From: Planctomycetaceae bacterium
GTDB taxonomy: Bacteria; Planctomycetota; Planctomycetia; Pirellulales; UBA1268
Direction of reading: 5' to 3'
Assembly: GCA_021300535.1 (NCBI GenBank)
Contig: JAJTED010000009.1
Coordinates: forward strand, 1-47,712
DNA length: 47,712 nt
Positions 28,393 to 37,021 of this stretch are shown here, piece after piece (the first letter of the stretch is position 1; each line of letters begins with the position of its first letter). Position numbers and translations under genes: made by a program. Below the pieces are notes generated by a model. It was not told the origin of the DNA. It saw only the letters and a list, made by a program, of their open reading frames with translations, and ran no database searches.

Positions 28393-31161
28393 GTGAACAG
28401 CGATGCGGCCACGACGCGGCGTAGCGTGTACCGCAGGCGGCTGGCCCTCGCGGCCGTCGCCAGCGTGGTCATCCATCTGCTCCTCGCGAAGGGCCTGACG
28501 ATCACGCCTCTGGGCGTGGACGTCGCCCTCGATGCACCGGCGGCCGACAAGCCGCTCACACCGAAGCGCAAGGCCGATTTCCCGCTGGCCGTGCCGCGAT
28601 CGCCATCCACCGAACAGCCCGTCCACGAGCGGCCGCTCGAGGTCCGCATCCCCACGCCCGAGCGTCGGCAGCAGCCGCCCGCTCCCCGGCAGCCCGACCG
28701 CAACGTCGCCGAGCGACAGGCGGAGGAACGTGCGGAATGGATGCCGGCCGCCCAGGTCCAGGCAAAGCGGGAGCCGCCCCGCGACGTCGCGCTCGATCCG
28801 CAGGCCGCCGCGCCCGCCCGCGAGCAGGCCGTATCGTCCGCGGCGGCTGCCGCTGCCGCGGACATGGCGGCCATCGACCCCGCGGCAGCGGCCCCAGCGA
28901 CGCCCGCCCCGGCACCGGCGGTCGCCGCGCCCGTGCTGCGGACCGAGTCCGCCCCGATCGCCTCCCGGTGGCGGCCGCGCGAGGTGGCGCTCCTGCAACG
29001 GCTCACGGCGCCGAGCGCCGCCCCCGCGGCGCGGTCTGCCCGTGATCGCGAGGCTGCCGCTGCCGCCGTTGCGGCCACGACGTCACGTGTGGCTGCGGTC
29101 GCCGCCGATGCGGCCGCGGCCGACGCGACCGCCGACGAAGTCGCGATGTCGACGGCGGCCACAGCCACAGTCGCGGCGCTGACTCCGGCCAGCCGACAGC
29201 GGCCGGCGGCGGCACGCCCGACAATGGGAGCGGCGTCACCGTCATCGGCCGCGGCCGACGACGGTGCCTCGACACCGGCGCCGCCCACGACCGCCGTGGC
29301 TGTCGCCGGCGGACGCGTCGCTCGGCCTGCCACCGGCGACTCCGCGCCGAGCTCAAACGGCGGCTCACCGAGCCGCCGGCAGAGCGAAGCCACGGCGATG
29401 GCCGGCAGCGGCGTCGCAGCGATCGATCTGCCGGCGGCGACCACTGCTAAGCCTGCCTCCGGCGGCGGGGCCAAGCCCGCCGCCAGTGGTCGGCCGGCGG
29501 CCTCCGGTCCGTCATCTGCGCTCGCGGGTCGTGCGCGTGGGGCTGCCAGCGACGCCGACGATGCGCCGGCAGCGGGCGTCGGAAGCGTCGCCGTCGGTGG
29601 CGGTGGCGGTGTCTCACGCGGCGCGGCCGCCGGCCGAACAGGCGACATCGAGGCTCCGCGTGGCGGCGGATCGTCCCCGGGCCGCAGCCCGTCCGTCACC
29701 GCCGCCCCGGGAGCGGATGCCCCGGCGGTCGTGTCGATCACGGTGCCGACCGCCGCGCCAACCGCGGCACCGGGCGGCGGCAGGCCGATGCCGGCGGCGA
29801 TCGGCCGCTTCGCCGATGCCGGGGCCGCGGCGGCCGTCGGCACCGCGGTGGCGCGGCCGCGGAGTGCTGTCGCCGGTGGCGGAGACGATGACGAGGGGCT
29901 CTCTGTGTCGCCCGGTGACGCCGACCTGCCCGGCGGCGGAATCGCCGCCCGCCGGTCGGCATCCGGCGACGGCCCGGGGGCCGCGGAGACCTTGCCACCG
30001 GCCCGCGTCGCCGCGGCCGCGCTGCCGGCCGAGGGCCGGGTGCGCGACGTCGCCGCCGCCTTCGCCCGCCGCGTGCCGGGACGCCGCGGCACCGATCGGG
30101 AGGCCACGCCCGTCGCCGCGCGGGCGACGGCGATGGTGGACCGCGGTCTCGATTTCCTGGCCCGGTCGCAGCACAAGGACGGTCGCTGGTCTCTGGGCAC
30201 GTTCGCGGGCGGCACGCCGGCCGACGTCCCCAAGCTCCGCTCCGACACGGCGGCCACCGGACTTGCGCTGTTGAGTTTTCTCGGCGCCGGCCACGACCAC
30301 TTCGACGGCCCCCACCGCGACACCGTGCGCCGCGGCCTCGAGTTCCTGCTCGCGGCGCAGAAGCCCGACGGCGATCTCTACCTGCCGGCCGACGAGCTGT
30401 CGAACAGCTGCGCCTGGCTCTACAGCCACGGCATCGCGGCGATCGCGCTCTGCGAGGCGGTGGGCATGACCGGCGACCCGCTCGTGAAGCCCGCCGCCGA
30501 GAAGGCCTGCGGGTTCATCGCCGCCAGCCAGCATCCGACCCGCGGCGGCTGGCGGTACACGCCACGCAGCGATGCCGACCTCTCGGTGAGCGGATGGATG
30601 CTCGTGGCCGTGCGGTCGGGCGAGCTCGGCGGCGTGAAGACCGATCCGCGCACGCTCGACGGCGTGCGGAGGCTGCTCGAAGCCGCCTCCACAGCGACTG
30701 ATTCCACCCGCTACGCCTACAACCCGCTCAAGCCGGAGCAGCGGATGTCGCCGCTGTCTTCCGCCTGCATGACGGCCGTCGGCGGCCTGATGCGTCTGCA
30801 CACGGGGGCGACGGCCGACGATCCGCGGGTGATGCAGGCCGCCCGGCTGCTCGCCGCCATGCCGCCCGAGTACGGCACGGCCACCCGCAAAACCCGCGAC
30901 TCCTACCTCTGGTACTACGCCTCGCAGGTCCTCGTCCACACCGGCGGACCGGAATGGCAGACCTGGTACGGCCGGCTCGTCGACACGCTCGCCGCCACGC
31001 AGGAATCCGCCGGCCCGAAGGCGGGCAGCTGGGATCCACTGGGGCCGGCCCCCGACCGCTGGGGCATCTACGGCGGGCGGATCTACGTCACCGCGCTGCA
31101 TCTCCTCGCGCTCGAGGTGCCGGACCGGCGGCTGCCGACCTATTCGGCCGCGCGGCGTTGA
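28393..31161 (+). CDS. TonB-like membrane-anchored protein with C-terminal terpenoid-cyclase-like toroid
   Basis: A 922-residue protein with three parts. Residues 1-40 are a short cytoplasmic tail and one membrane helix (LALAAVASVVIHLLLAKGL), as in TonB. Residues about 45-570 are a low-complexity Ala/Pro/Gly-rich periplasmic stretch. Residues about 580-915 form an alpha/alpha-toroid like prenyltransferase or squalene-cyclase repeats (GLDFLARSQHKDGRWSLGTF, FIAASQHPTRGGWRYTP, WYYASQVLVHTGGPEW). The start is GTG 28393 with GGAGGCGG upstream. Position after TPR, ExbB and ExbD suggests it takes the TonB role, moving energy to an outer partner. The toroid shows no obvious DxDD catalytic motif, so binding is more likely than cyclisation. 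Confidence 0.85.
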   Translation: MNSDAATTRRSVYRRRLALAAVASVVIHLLLAKGLTITPLGVDVALDAPAADKPLTPKRKADFPLAVPRSPSTEQPVHERPLEVRIPTPERRQQPPAPRQPDRNVAERQAEERAEWMPAAQVQAKREPPRDVALDPQAAAPAREQAVSSAAAAAAADMAAIDPAAAAPATPAPAPAVAAPVLRTESAPIASRWRPREVALLQRLTAPSAAPAARSARDREAAAAAVAATTSRVAAVAADAAAADATADEVAMSTAATATVAALTPASRQRPAAARPTMGAASPSSAAADDGASTPAPPTTAVAVAGGRVARPATGDSAPSSNGGSPSRRQSEATAMAGSGVAAIDLPAATTAKPASGGGAKPAASGRPAASGPSSALAGRARGAASDADDAPAAGVGSVAVGGGGGVSRGAAAGRTGDIEAPRGGGSSPGRSPSVTAAPGADAPAVVSITVPTAAPTAAPGGGRPMPAAIGRFADAGAAAAVGTAVARPRSAVAGGGDDDEGLSVSPGDADLPGGGIAARRSASGDGPGAAETLPPARVAAAALPAEGRVRDVAAAFARRVPGRRGTDREATPVAARATAMVDRGLDFLARSQHKDGRWSLGTFAGGTPADVPKLRSDTAATGLALLSFLGAGHDHFDGPHRDTVRRGLEFLLAAQKPDGDLYLPADELSNSCAWLYSHGIAAIALCEAVGMTGDPLVKPAAEKACGFIAASQHPTRGGWRYTPRSDADLSVSGWMLVAVRSGELGGVKTDPRTLDGVRRLLEAASTATDSTRYAYNPLKPEQRMSPLSSACMTAVGGLMRLHTGATADDPRVMQAARLLAAMPPEYGTATRKTRDSYLWYYASQVLVHTGGPEWQTWYGRLVDTLAATQESAGPKAGSWDPLGPAPDRWGIYGGRIYVTALHLLALEVPDRRLPTYSAARR

Positions 31162-33777
31162 TCACCCCGCGGCGGGCTTGCGCAGGGCCCGAGGCTCCGG
31201 TGCGGGCTTGAGTTTCCACTGCCGGTAGGGGAGCGACTCGGACTCCGCCTCGATGGCGGTGCCGATCAGCAGCCGATCGATACGCTGCGTGTCGATCTCC
31301 GCCGGACCGATGGCCGGGCTGCGGCCCCGGACCTTCGCCCCCGCCACGCCCTCGGCCACCAGCGTCACGCGGCGTCCATCGACGGCGACACCCTGCACGA
31401 GCAGGCCGCCGTCCTTGGCCACAGGGGGCGGAGCGGCTTCGGCGAGTTCCTCGGGGTGCAGCCAGATCACGCGGGCCACCGTGTCCCGCGGCAGATCCTT
31501 CGCGGCGTCGCCCATGGCGAAGGTCACCGTTTGGGCGTCGAGGGCGACGATCCGGCCGCGCAGATAGTCACCATCGGCGAGCCGCAGCAGGTGCGTGGGC
31601 GGGTTGGCCCGCTGCATCCGTGGCAGCGTAAGCAGCCGCTCCAGGCGGGCTTTGTCGATGCCCCGGCTCGCGGCCGAGGGCATCAGCTCGACGGCCTGCA
31701 CGAGCGCGGCTGGCACGGCCACGACCTCGCGCCGCGACGCGTCGCCGAGCGGTGTCCGGACGCGGATTCCGTCTCCGTCGATCGCCTCCACGACGCAGGG
31801 CAGCACGTCCCCGCTGCGCAGGAACAAGAGCGCCGAAAAATCGGCGTCCTGCCCCTCAATGGACGACTCGCCGGGGGCCAGGCGGGCATGCGCCGTCAGG
31901 GCCGCCTTGAGCACTTCGGTGTCCACGACATGGATCGAGCGGCGGACGAGATTGACCTCCCGGGGGTCGGTGCCGTCGTTAGCGGTCACTTTGAGCCGCA
32001 GCGGCGTGCCGATCCGGCCGCGAAGCAGGTTCATCACCATCTCCACTTCGAGTCCCTTCGTCTCCACGAACCGCGATCCCTTTTCCGGCGCCACCGCCAC
32101 GATCCGGTCGCCCGGCTGAATCCGACCGTCGATTGCGGCCGCGCCGTCGTCGCGCATCATGACGATCACGAAGAAGCCGTCACCGTTCTCGTTCACCTGG
32201 GCGCCGAGCCCCCCCACCTCGCCCTCGTCGATGTTCTTGGCATCGTCTTGCCGCTCCACGTAGTCCAACACGCCTCCGGCTCCCGGTCCGGGCGTCAGGC
32301 CGCTCGCCGTGACGCTGCCCAGCGGCTGCCAGCCGATGCCGTCGGCCGCCGCAACGACGGCGCCGCGGGCGTCGAGTCCCGCGACTCGCAGCCGCCCCAC
32401 GCGGCCGGGCAACGGCCTCGGCTCCGCCCGCCGCTGTCGGCTCTCGAGAGCCGTGATTTCGGCCACCGGCACGCCGACCGGCTCGTCGATCCCGTCGCGC
32501 CGCAGCCAAACGGCCTCGTCGTCGATCCTCACGAGATCCCCGCCGAGCATGTCCCCGGCCCCGCACGTCGCCCGTACCACCGGCGGCCGTGCCGCCGCAG
32601 CCGCGGCCGAAAACAGCATCTCGCGCACGTCGGCGATCGGCACCGGCACGTCCCCGCTTGCGCCGCGCACGAGCACCTCGGCCGCACCGGCCGCCAGCGG
32701 TTCGAGGGTGCCGGCGATCCGCGTGCCGTCGCGGCGCACGACGACCGGCTGCTCGCGGCGCTCGAGCGCGGGCTGGTCACCGATCCACTCGGTCACCCGC
32801 AGGCTCTCCAATTCGATGTCGCCGCCGGACGCGAGCCGGAAGCGTCCCGACGGCCCGCGACCGGCGGCGGGGGCGATCGTGACGTCGGCTGCCGGCTCGG
32901 GTGACCGCTCCGGGAGCACGACCGCCAGGCGGCCCTTCTCCTGGTCGACGAACACGACGACCCGCATCCGCCGCGGCGCATCCGCGGCCGGCTCTGTCTC
33001 GGACACCGGCTCGCTCGCGGCCCGGTCGCCTTCCTCCCGCACCAACAGCAGCTCCGGCGCCGCATCCTCCGCGACGGAAAACATCTCCACCTGATAGGGC
33101 TCGGAATCGCCTGCCGCGCCCGCCGCCACGGCCACGCGGCACGCGGGCTGCCGCCGCCACGCGAGCACCATGTCGTAGACCGCCCGCGTCGCTCCCCCGA
33201 CATCGCGCGACACCTCCGCCCCGTGAACGCCGCTGCGGATGCCGCCGGCCCTCTCGGTCCACGCGTCCGCCGGCCGCTGCTCCCAGCCGGCCAGCCCGCC
33301 CGGCCCGACGAATCCCCCCGCCGCCCCGCGATCGACACGGACCAAGCGGTCGATGGCCGTCCGCTCGATCCGCAGCCGCTGCGGGCGGTGACCGCCGCCG
33401 AACTGCACCGTCACGCGTTCGCCGTCGATCGCCTCCAGGTCGGCGGTGAGCACGTCGCCGCCGTGCAGCATGATCCGCCAGGCTCCGTCAACCACTCGGC
33501 CCTTCGGCCGCGGGAAGAGGATGCCGACGATCTCGTCGAGATGAAACTCGAAGGGCGCCGTGAAGGCCGGCGACCGCCAGAGCAGCGTGGTCCGGCCGCC
33601 GATGGCGGTCGGCGGGGCGGGCACGAGGCTCCCGTCCATGGACCCGCCTCCGGGCAGATCGAGCATGCCGGCACGCCCGCCATGCTCGGCGGCGACCGCG
33701 TCGCACCGCAGTGCGGCGATCGCCACGGCGAGGACCGCGAACGGCAAAATGCGGCGGGCGACGGCGGGGCCATGCAT
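31162..33777 (-). CDS. Secreted PDZ-domain protein with small beta-barrel-like repeats
   Basis: An 871-residue secreted protein. A signal peptide (ILPFAVLAVAIAALRCDAVA) is followed by several segments with the pattern of Sm-like or SH3-like barrels (LHGGDVLTADLEAIDGERVT; RLADGDYLRGRIVALDAQTV), each pairing GDxLxGxV-type turns with long strands. A PDZ domain lies at about 520-615 (GFFVIVMMRDDGAAAIDG, IQPGDRIVAVAPEKG). Large multi-barrel PDZ proteins like this are common in planctomycetes, with no known function. Its stop codon directly abuts the stop of the TonB-like gene on the other strand (0 bases between). No protease catalytic triad is visible. Confidence 0.82.
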   Translation of the reverse strand: MHGPAVARRILPFAVLAVAIAALRCDAVAAEHGGRAGMLDLPGGGSMDGSLVPAPPTAIGGRTTLLWRSPAFTAPFEFHLDEIVGILFPRPKGRVVDGAWRIMLHGGDVLTADLEAIDGERVTVQFGGGHRPQRLRIERTAIDRLVRVDRGAAGGFVGPGGLAGWEQRPADAWTERAGGIRSGVHGAEVSRDVGGATRAVYDMVLAWRRQPACRVAVAAGAAGDSEPYQVEMFSVAEDAAPELLLVREEGDRAASEPVSETEPAADAPRRMRVVVFVDQEKGRLAVVLPERSPEPAADVTIAPAAGRGPSGRFRLASGGDIELESLRVTEWIGDQPALERREQPVVVRRDGTRIAGTLEPLAAGAAEVLVRGASGDVPVPIADVREMLFSAAAAAARPPVVRATCGAGDMLGGDLVRIDDEAVWLRRDGIDEPVGVPVAEITALESRQRRAEPRPLPGRVGRLRVAGLDARGAVVAAADGIGWQPLGSVTASGLTPGPGAGGVLDYVERQDDAKNIDEGEVGGLGAQVNENGDGFFVIVMMRDDGAAAIDGRIQPGDRIVAVAPEKGSRFVETKGLEVEMVMNLLRGRIGTPLRLKVTANDGTDPREVNLVRRSIHVVDTEVLKAALTAHARLAPGESSIEGQDADFSALLFLRSGDVLPCVVEAIDGDGIRVRTPLGDASRREVVAVPAALVQAVELMPSAASRGIDKARLERLLTLPRMQRANPPTHLLRLADGDYLRGRIVALDAQTVTFAMGDAAKDLPRDTVARVIWLHPEELAEAAPPPVAKDGGLLVQGVAVDGRRVTLVAEGVAGAKVRGRSPAIGPAEIDTQRIDRLLIGTAIEAESESLPYRQWKLKPAPEPRALRKPAAG

Positions 33778-33886
33778 GCCGAAAGTTTACCGGCCGGTCG
33801 CCACTTCTGAAAACCTCGCGCCGCCGTTCCCGCGTGGGAGGCACCGCCCCCACGCGGGAATCGTGCGGATCAAGATGCCCGATTGG

Positions 33887-34265
33887 CTACCGCTTGACGG
33901 CCACGGTCTTCAGCGCCGACCGCGTCGTCTCGGCGATCGGCGTCTCCGTCGGCCGGGCGGCCGCCGCCACGACGACGCCTTCGCAGCATGCGGGCGCAAC
34001 GCTGATGACGCACTCGTTCACGACCTGGTAGCTGCACGTGCGGGTGCAGCAGTTGGTGCACGGATCGCGGTAGGTGACGCACACCCGCTCGCACGCGGGC
34101 GCACACACGGTCGGGCAGGCAGCAGCAGGGATCGCAGCAGGAGGTCTCGTAGCAGCAGGCCCGCCGGTGATGCCAGCGGGCCGCTTCGGCATCCCAGCCG
34201 GCCGCGACCGCGGCAACACAGGTGACCGCCCCGACGAGGCGAACGAAGAGTTTGTGGCCGATCAT
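33887..34265 (-). pseudogene. Cys-rich small secreted protein, frameshifted
   Basis: A short exported protein (signal peptide MIGHKLFVRLVGAVTCVAAV, then AARWHHRRACCYETSCCDPC) continuing in another frame as PTVCAPACERVCVTYRDPC and TNCCTRTCSYQVVNECV, ending with TTRSALKTVAVKR. The two frames join at about 34119-34121 in a CTGC-rich stretch where one extra C breaks the frame; removing it gives a continuous Cys-rich protein of the kind common in planctomycetes. The Cys spacing and signal peptide support a real gene. The shift may be a sequencing indel in a low-complexity site or a true mutation. Function unknown; probably cell-envelope associated and disulfide-rich. Confidence 0.7.
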
Positions 34266-34711
34266 CGTGGATACCCTCTGTGAACCCCTCGGGCAAAAGC
34301 GGGGCACGGCCCACCATGGGCGGCCCCACCCGAAGGCCGCGAACCCTAGGAACCGACCGGCGCGGCGGGCAAGCCGCCCGCCGCCCCGTGCAGGCCCGGA
34401 ACACGCTGCGCAACCTGCTGGCCCGTCGCCTGTTGCGCGACACCGCCAGCAGCGGGCGGCGCTCCGGCAGCCGCGGCCCGGACAGTTCGTCGCCTCTCCG
34501 CCGGCGGCGCCGCCGACGCCGCTGTCGCCCTGGGGATTGTCCGCGTCACCATCGGCGTCACCGGCGCCGCACGTCGACCGCGACCAACTGTCCGCGGCCG
34601 CCGCCCGCGGGGCACCGTCCGCGCGGCCGTCTTCCGGGGCCCGGCCTAGAATCGGCCCGCTGCATGGACCGCCCGCACCCCGGCAGGCACGCCTGCCTTT
34701 GGGAGTCCGCC
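34266..34711. other. Intergenic region upstream of the glycosyltransferase
   Basis: A 446-base region between the divergent Cys-rich gene and the glycosyltransferase gene. The open frames seen are low-complexity Ala/Arg stretches without homology signs. It should hold both promoters; no specific motif was identified other than GGGAG before ATG 34712. Confidence 0.4.
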
Positions 34712-37021
34712 ATGCACGCCCCGCCACTGAACCGCATCGCCTGGATCGGCAACTACGTGCCGCGCCGCTGCGGCATCGCCACCTACACCCGCGATCTCCG
34801 CTGCGCCGTCGCGGAGCACCTGCGCGGCGTCGCCTGCCCCGTCGTCGCCATGAACGACGGCGGGCTGCGTCACGCCTATCCCGCGGAGGTCGGCTTCGCC
34901 TGCGCCGACCACGATCCGGCCGCCTACGGGCGGGCCGCGGAGTTCGTCAATCTGCTCGAAGCCGACGTCGTCTCCCTGCAGCACGAGTACGGCCTCTTCG
35001 GCGGCCCTGCGGGCAGTCACGTGCTCGACCTGCTCCGGCAGCTGCGGGCGCCGGTCCACACCACCCTGCACACCGTCCTCGCGAACCCGACCGCGGAGCA
35101 GCGCGAGGTGCTGGCCGGCATCGTCCGGCTCTCCACGCGGCTGGCCGTGATGACCGACCGCGGCCGGGCGCTGCTCCGCGACCTGTACGGCGTGCCGGAG
35201 GACCGCGTCGACGTCATCCCGCACGGCATCCCCGAGATGGAGTTCGTCGATCCGAACTTCCACAAGGATCGCTTCGGCGTCGAAGGCCGCCATGTGCTGC
35301 TCACCTTCGGCCTGCTCTCGCCGAGCAAAGGCATCGAACAGGCGATCGCCGCCCTGCCGGCGATCGTGGCCCAGCACCCCGACGCGGTGTACGTCGTGCT
35401 GGGCGCGACCCACCCGCACCTCGTCCGCAGCGAGGGGGAGCGGTATCGCACGTCGCTCCAACGGCTCGCGGCCGAGCTCGGCGTGGCACGGCACGTCGTG
35501 TTTCACGACCGCTACGTCGACATGCCCGAACTGCTCGCCTTCCTGGGCGCCGCCGACGTCTACATCACTCCCTACCTCAACGAGGACCAGATCACCTCCG
35601 GCACGCTGGCCTACGCCTTCGGCTGCGGCAAGGCGGTGCTCTCCACGCCCTACTGGCACGCCCGGGAACTGCTCGCCGACGACCGCGGCGTGCTCGTGCC
35701 GTTTCGTGATCCCGCCGCCATCGCGGCCGGCGTCACGAGCCTGCTCGCCGACCACGCCCGCCGGCACGCGATGCGGAAGCGGGCCTACCTGCTCGGCCGC
35801 GACATGGTGTGGCCCCGCGTCGCCGCCCGCTACGCCGAGGCGTTTCGCAGGACACGCGCCGGCGTGACGCTGAAGCCACGGGGTGGTGCCGCGGCCCGCC
35901 CGGTTCCGCCCCCGCGCCGCACGCTGCCACCGCTGGCCCTCGGTCACCTGTGGCGGATGACCGACTCGACCGGGCTCTTGCAGCACGCCGTCTACGACAT
36001 CCCGGATGCCGACCACGGCTACTGCACCGACGACAATGCGCGGGCATTGGAGCTGATGGTGGCCATCGAGGATCTCGGCTGCGAGACGGCCGACACCATC
36101 CGGGCGACCGCCGTGTATGCCACGATCCTCGGCCACGCCTTCGACCCGGCCACCGGCCGGTTTCGCAACCTGCTCGGTTTCGATCGTCGCTGGCGCGACG
36201 ATGCCGGCACCGACGACTGCCTGGGCCGGGCCGTGCTCGCGCTGGGCGCCTGCCTGGGCCGCTCGCGCCGGCCGGCGCTGCAGCGGTGGGCGATGCGGCT
36301 CTTCGCGCCGGCGGTCGCGGCCGTCGAGGCCTGCACGAGTCCCCGGGCGTGGGCGACCACCCTGATCGGCATCCACGACTATCTCGGCCGACTCGGCGGC
36401 GACCGTCCGATCACGGCGGCGGCCCGCCGGCTCACGGCCCGGCTGCTGCGGCTGCGGCGGGCCACGGCCGGCGCCGACTGGCCGTGGCTCGAAGACGCGC
36501 TCGCCTACGACAACGCCCGCATCTGCCAGGCCCTGATCGGCAGCGGCCGCGTGCTGGGCGCGGCCGCCGCCGGCGACGTCGGCCTGCGGATGCTCGCCTG
36601 GCTCGCGCAGCGGCAGCGCACCGCCACGGGCCGGTTCGCCCCGATCGGCTGCCGCGGTTTCCTGCGCCGCGGCGGGACCGCGGCGGCCTTCGACCAGCAG
36701 CCGCTCGAGGCCCACGGCATGGTGGCGGCCTGCGCGGAGGCGGCGCGGGCGACCGGCGATGCGTCGTGGATCGACGTCGCCTGGACGGCCTTCGACTGGT
36801 TCCAGGGCCACAACGTGCTCGGCCTGGCGCTGTGCGACCCGCGGACCGGCGGCTGCCGCGACGGGCTCCTCGAGGATCGCACCAACGACAACCAGGGCGC
36901 GGAGTCCACGCTCGCCTACCTGGCGGCCTTGGTGGAGATGAAGACGGTCGCGACCGCCGCGACGACGGGCGCCGGCAGCCGACACGCAGGCCGCCGCCGC
37001 ACCCGCCCCGAGGGAGTCTGA
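34712..37021 (+). CDS. GT4-type glycosyltransferase fused to an alpha/alpha-toroid domain
   Basis: A 769-residue two-domain protein. Residues 1-385 are a GT-B glycosyltransferase of the GT4 type (IAWIGNYVPRRCGIATYTRD, VDVIPHGIPE, the donor-site region NEDQITSGTLAYAFGCGKAV). Residues about 400-755 are an alpha/alpha-helical barrel-like domain (HGYCTDDNARALELMVAIED, WATTLIGIHDYLGRLGG, NDNQGAESTLAYLAAL) often found beside GH130 proteins. The start at ATG 34712 follows a GGGAG site. Its stop shares one base with the next ATG, so the GH130 gene is in the same operon. The likely role is handling of mannose- or glucose-containing oligosaccharides; the acceptor is unknown. Confidence 0.87.
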   Translation: MHAPPLNRIAWIGNYVPRRCGIATYTRDLRCAVAEHLRGVACPVVAMNDGGLRHAYPAEVGFACADHDPAAYGRAAEFVNLLEADVVSLQHEYGLFGGPAGSHVLDLLRQLRAPVHTTLHTVLANPTAEQREVLAGIVRLSTRLAVMTDRGRALLRDLYGVPEDRVDVIPHGIPEMEFVDPNFHKDRFGVEGRHVLLTFGLLSPSKGIEQAIAALPAIVAQHPDAVYVVLGATHPHLVRSEGERYRTSLQRLAAELGVARHVVFHDRYVDMPELLAFLGAADVYITPYLNEDQITSGTLAYAFGCGKAVLSTPYWHARELLADDRGVLVPFRDPAAIAAGVTSLLADHARRHAMRKRAYLLGRDMVWPRVAARYAEAFRRTRAGVTLKPRGGAAARPVPPPRRTLPPLALGHLWRMTDSTGLLQHAVYDIPDADHGYCTDDNARALELMVAIEDLGCETADTIRATAVYATILGHAFDPATGRFRNLLGFDRRWRDDAGTDDCLGRAVLALGACLGRSRRPALQRWAMRLFAPAVAAVEACTSPRAWATTLIGIHDYLGRLGGDRPITAAARRLTARLLRLRRATAGADWPWLEDALAYDNARICQALIGSGRVLGAAAAGDVGLRMLAWLAQRQRTATGRFAPIGCRGFLRRGGTAAAFDQQPLEAHGMVAACAEAARATGDASWIDVAWTAFDWFQGHNVLGLALCDPRTGGCRDGLLEDRTNDNQGAESTLAYLAALVEMKTVATAATTGAGSRHAGRRRTRPEGV

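Noticed and set aside
34646-36985. A 779-codon open frame antisense to the glycosyltransferase
   Set aside because: Complementary shadow of a clear GT4/toroid gene; low-complexity composition with no recognised features.
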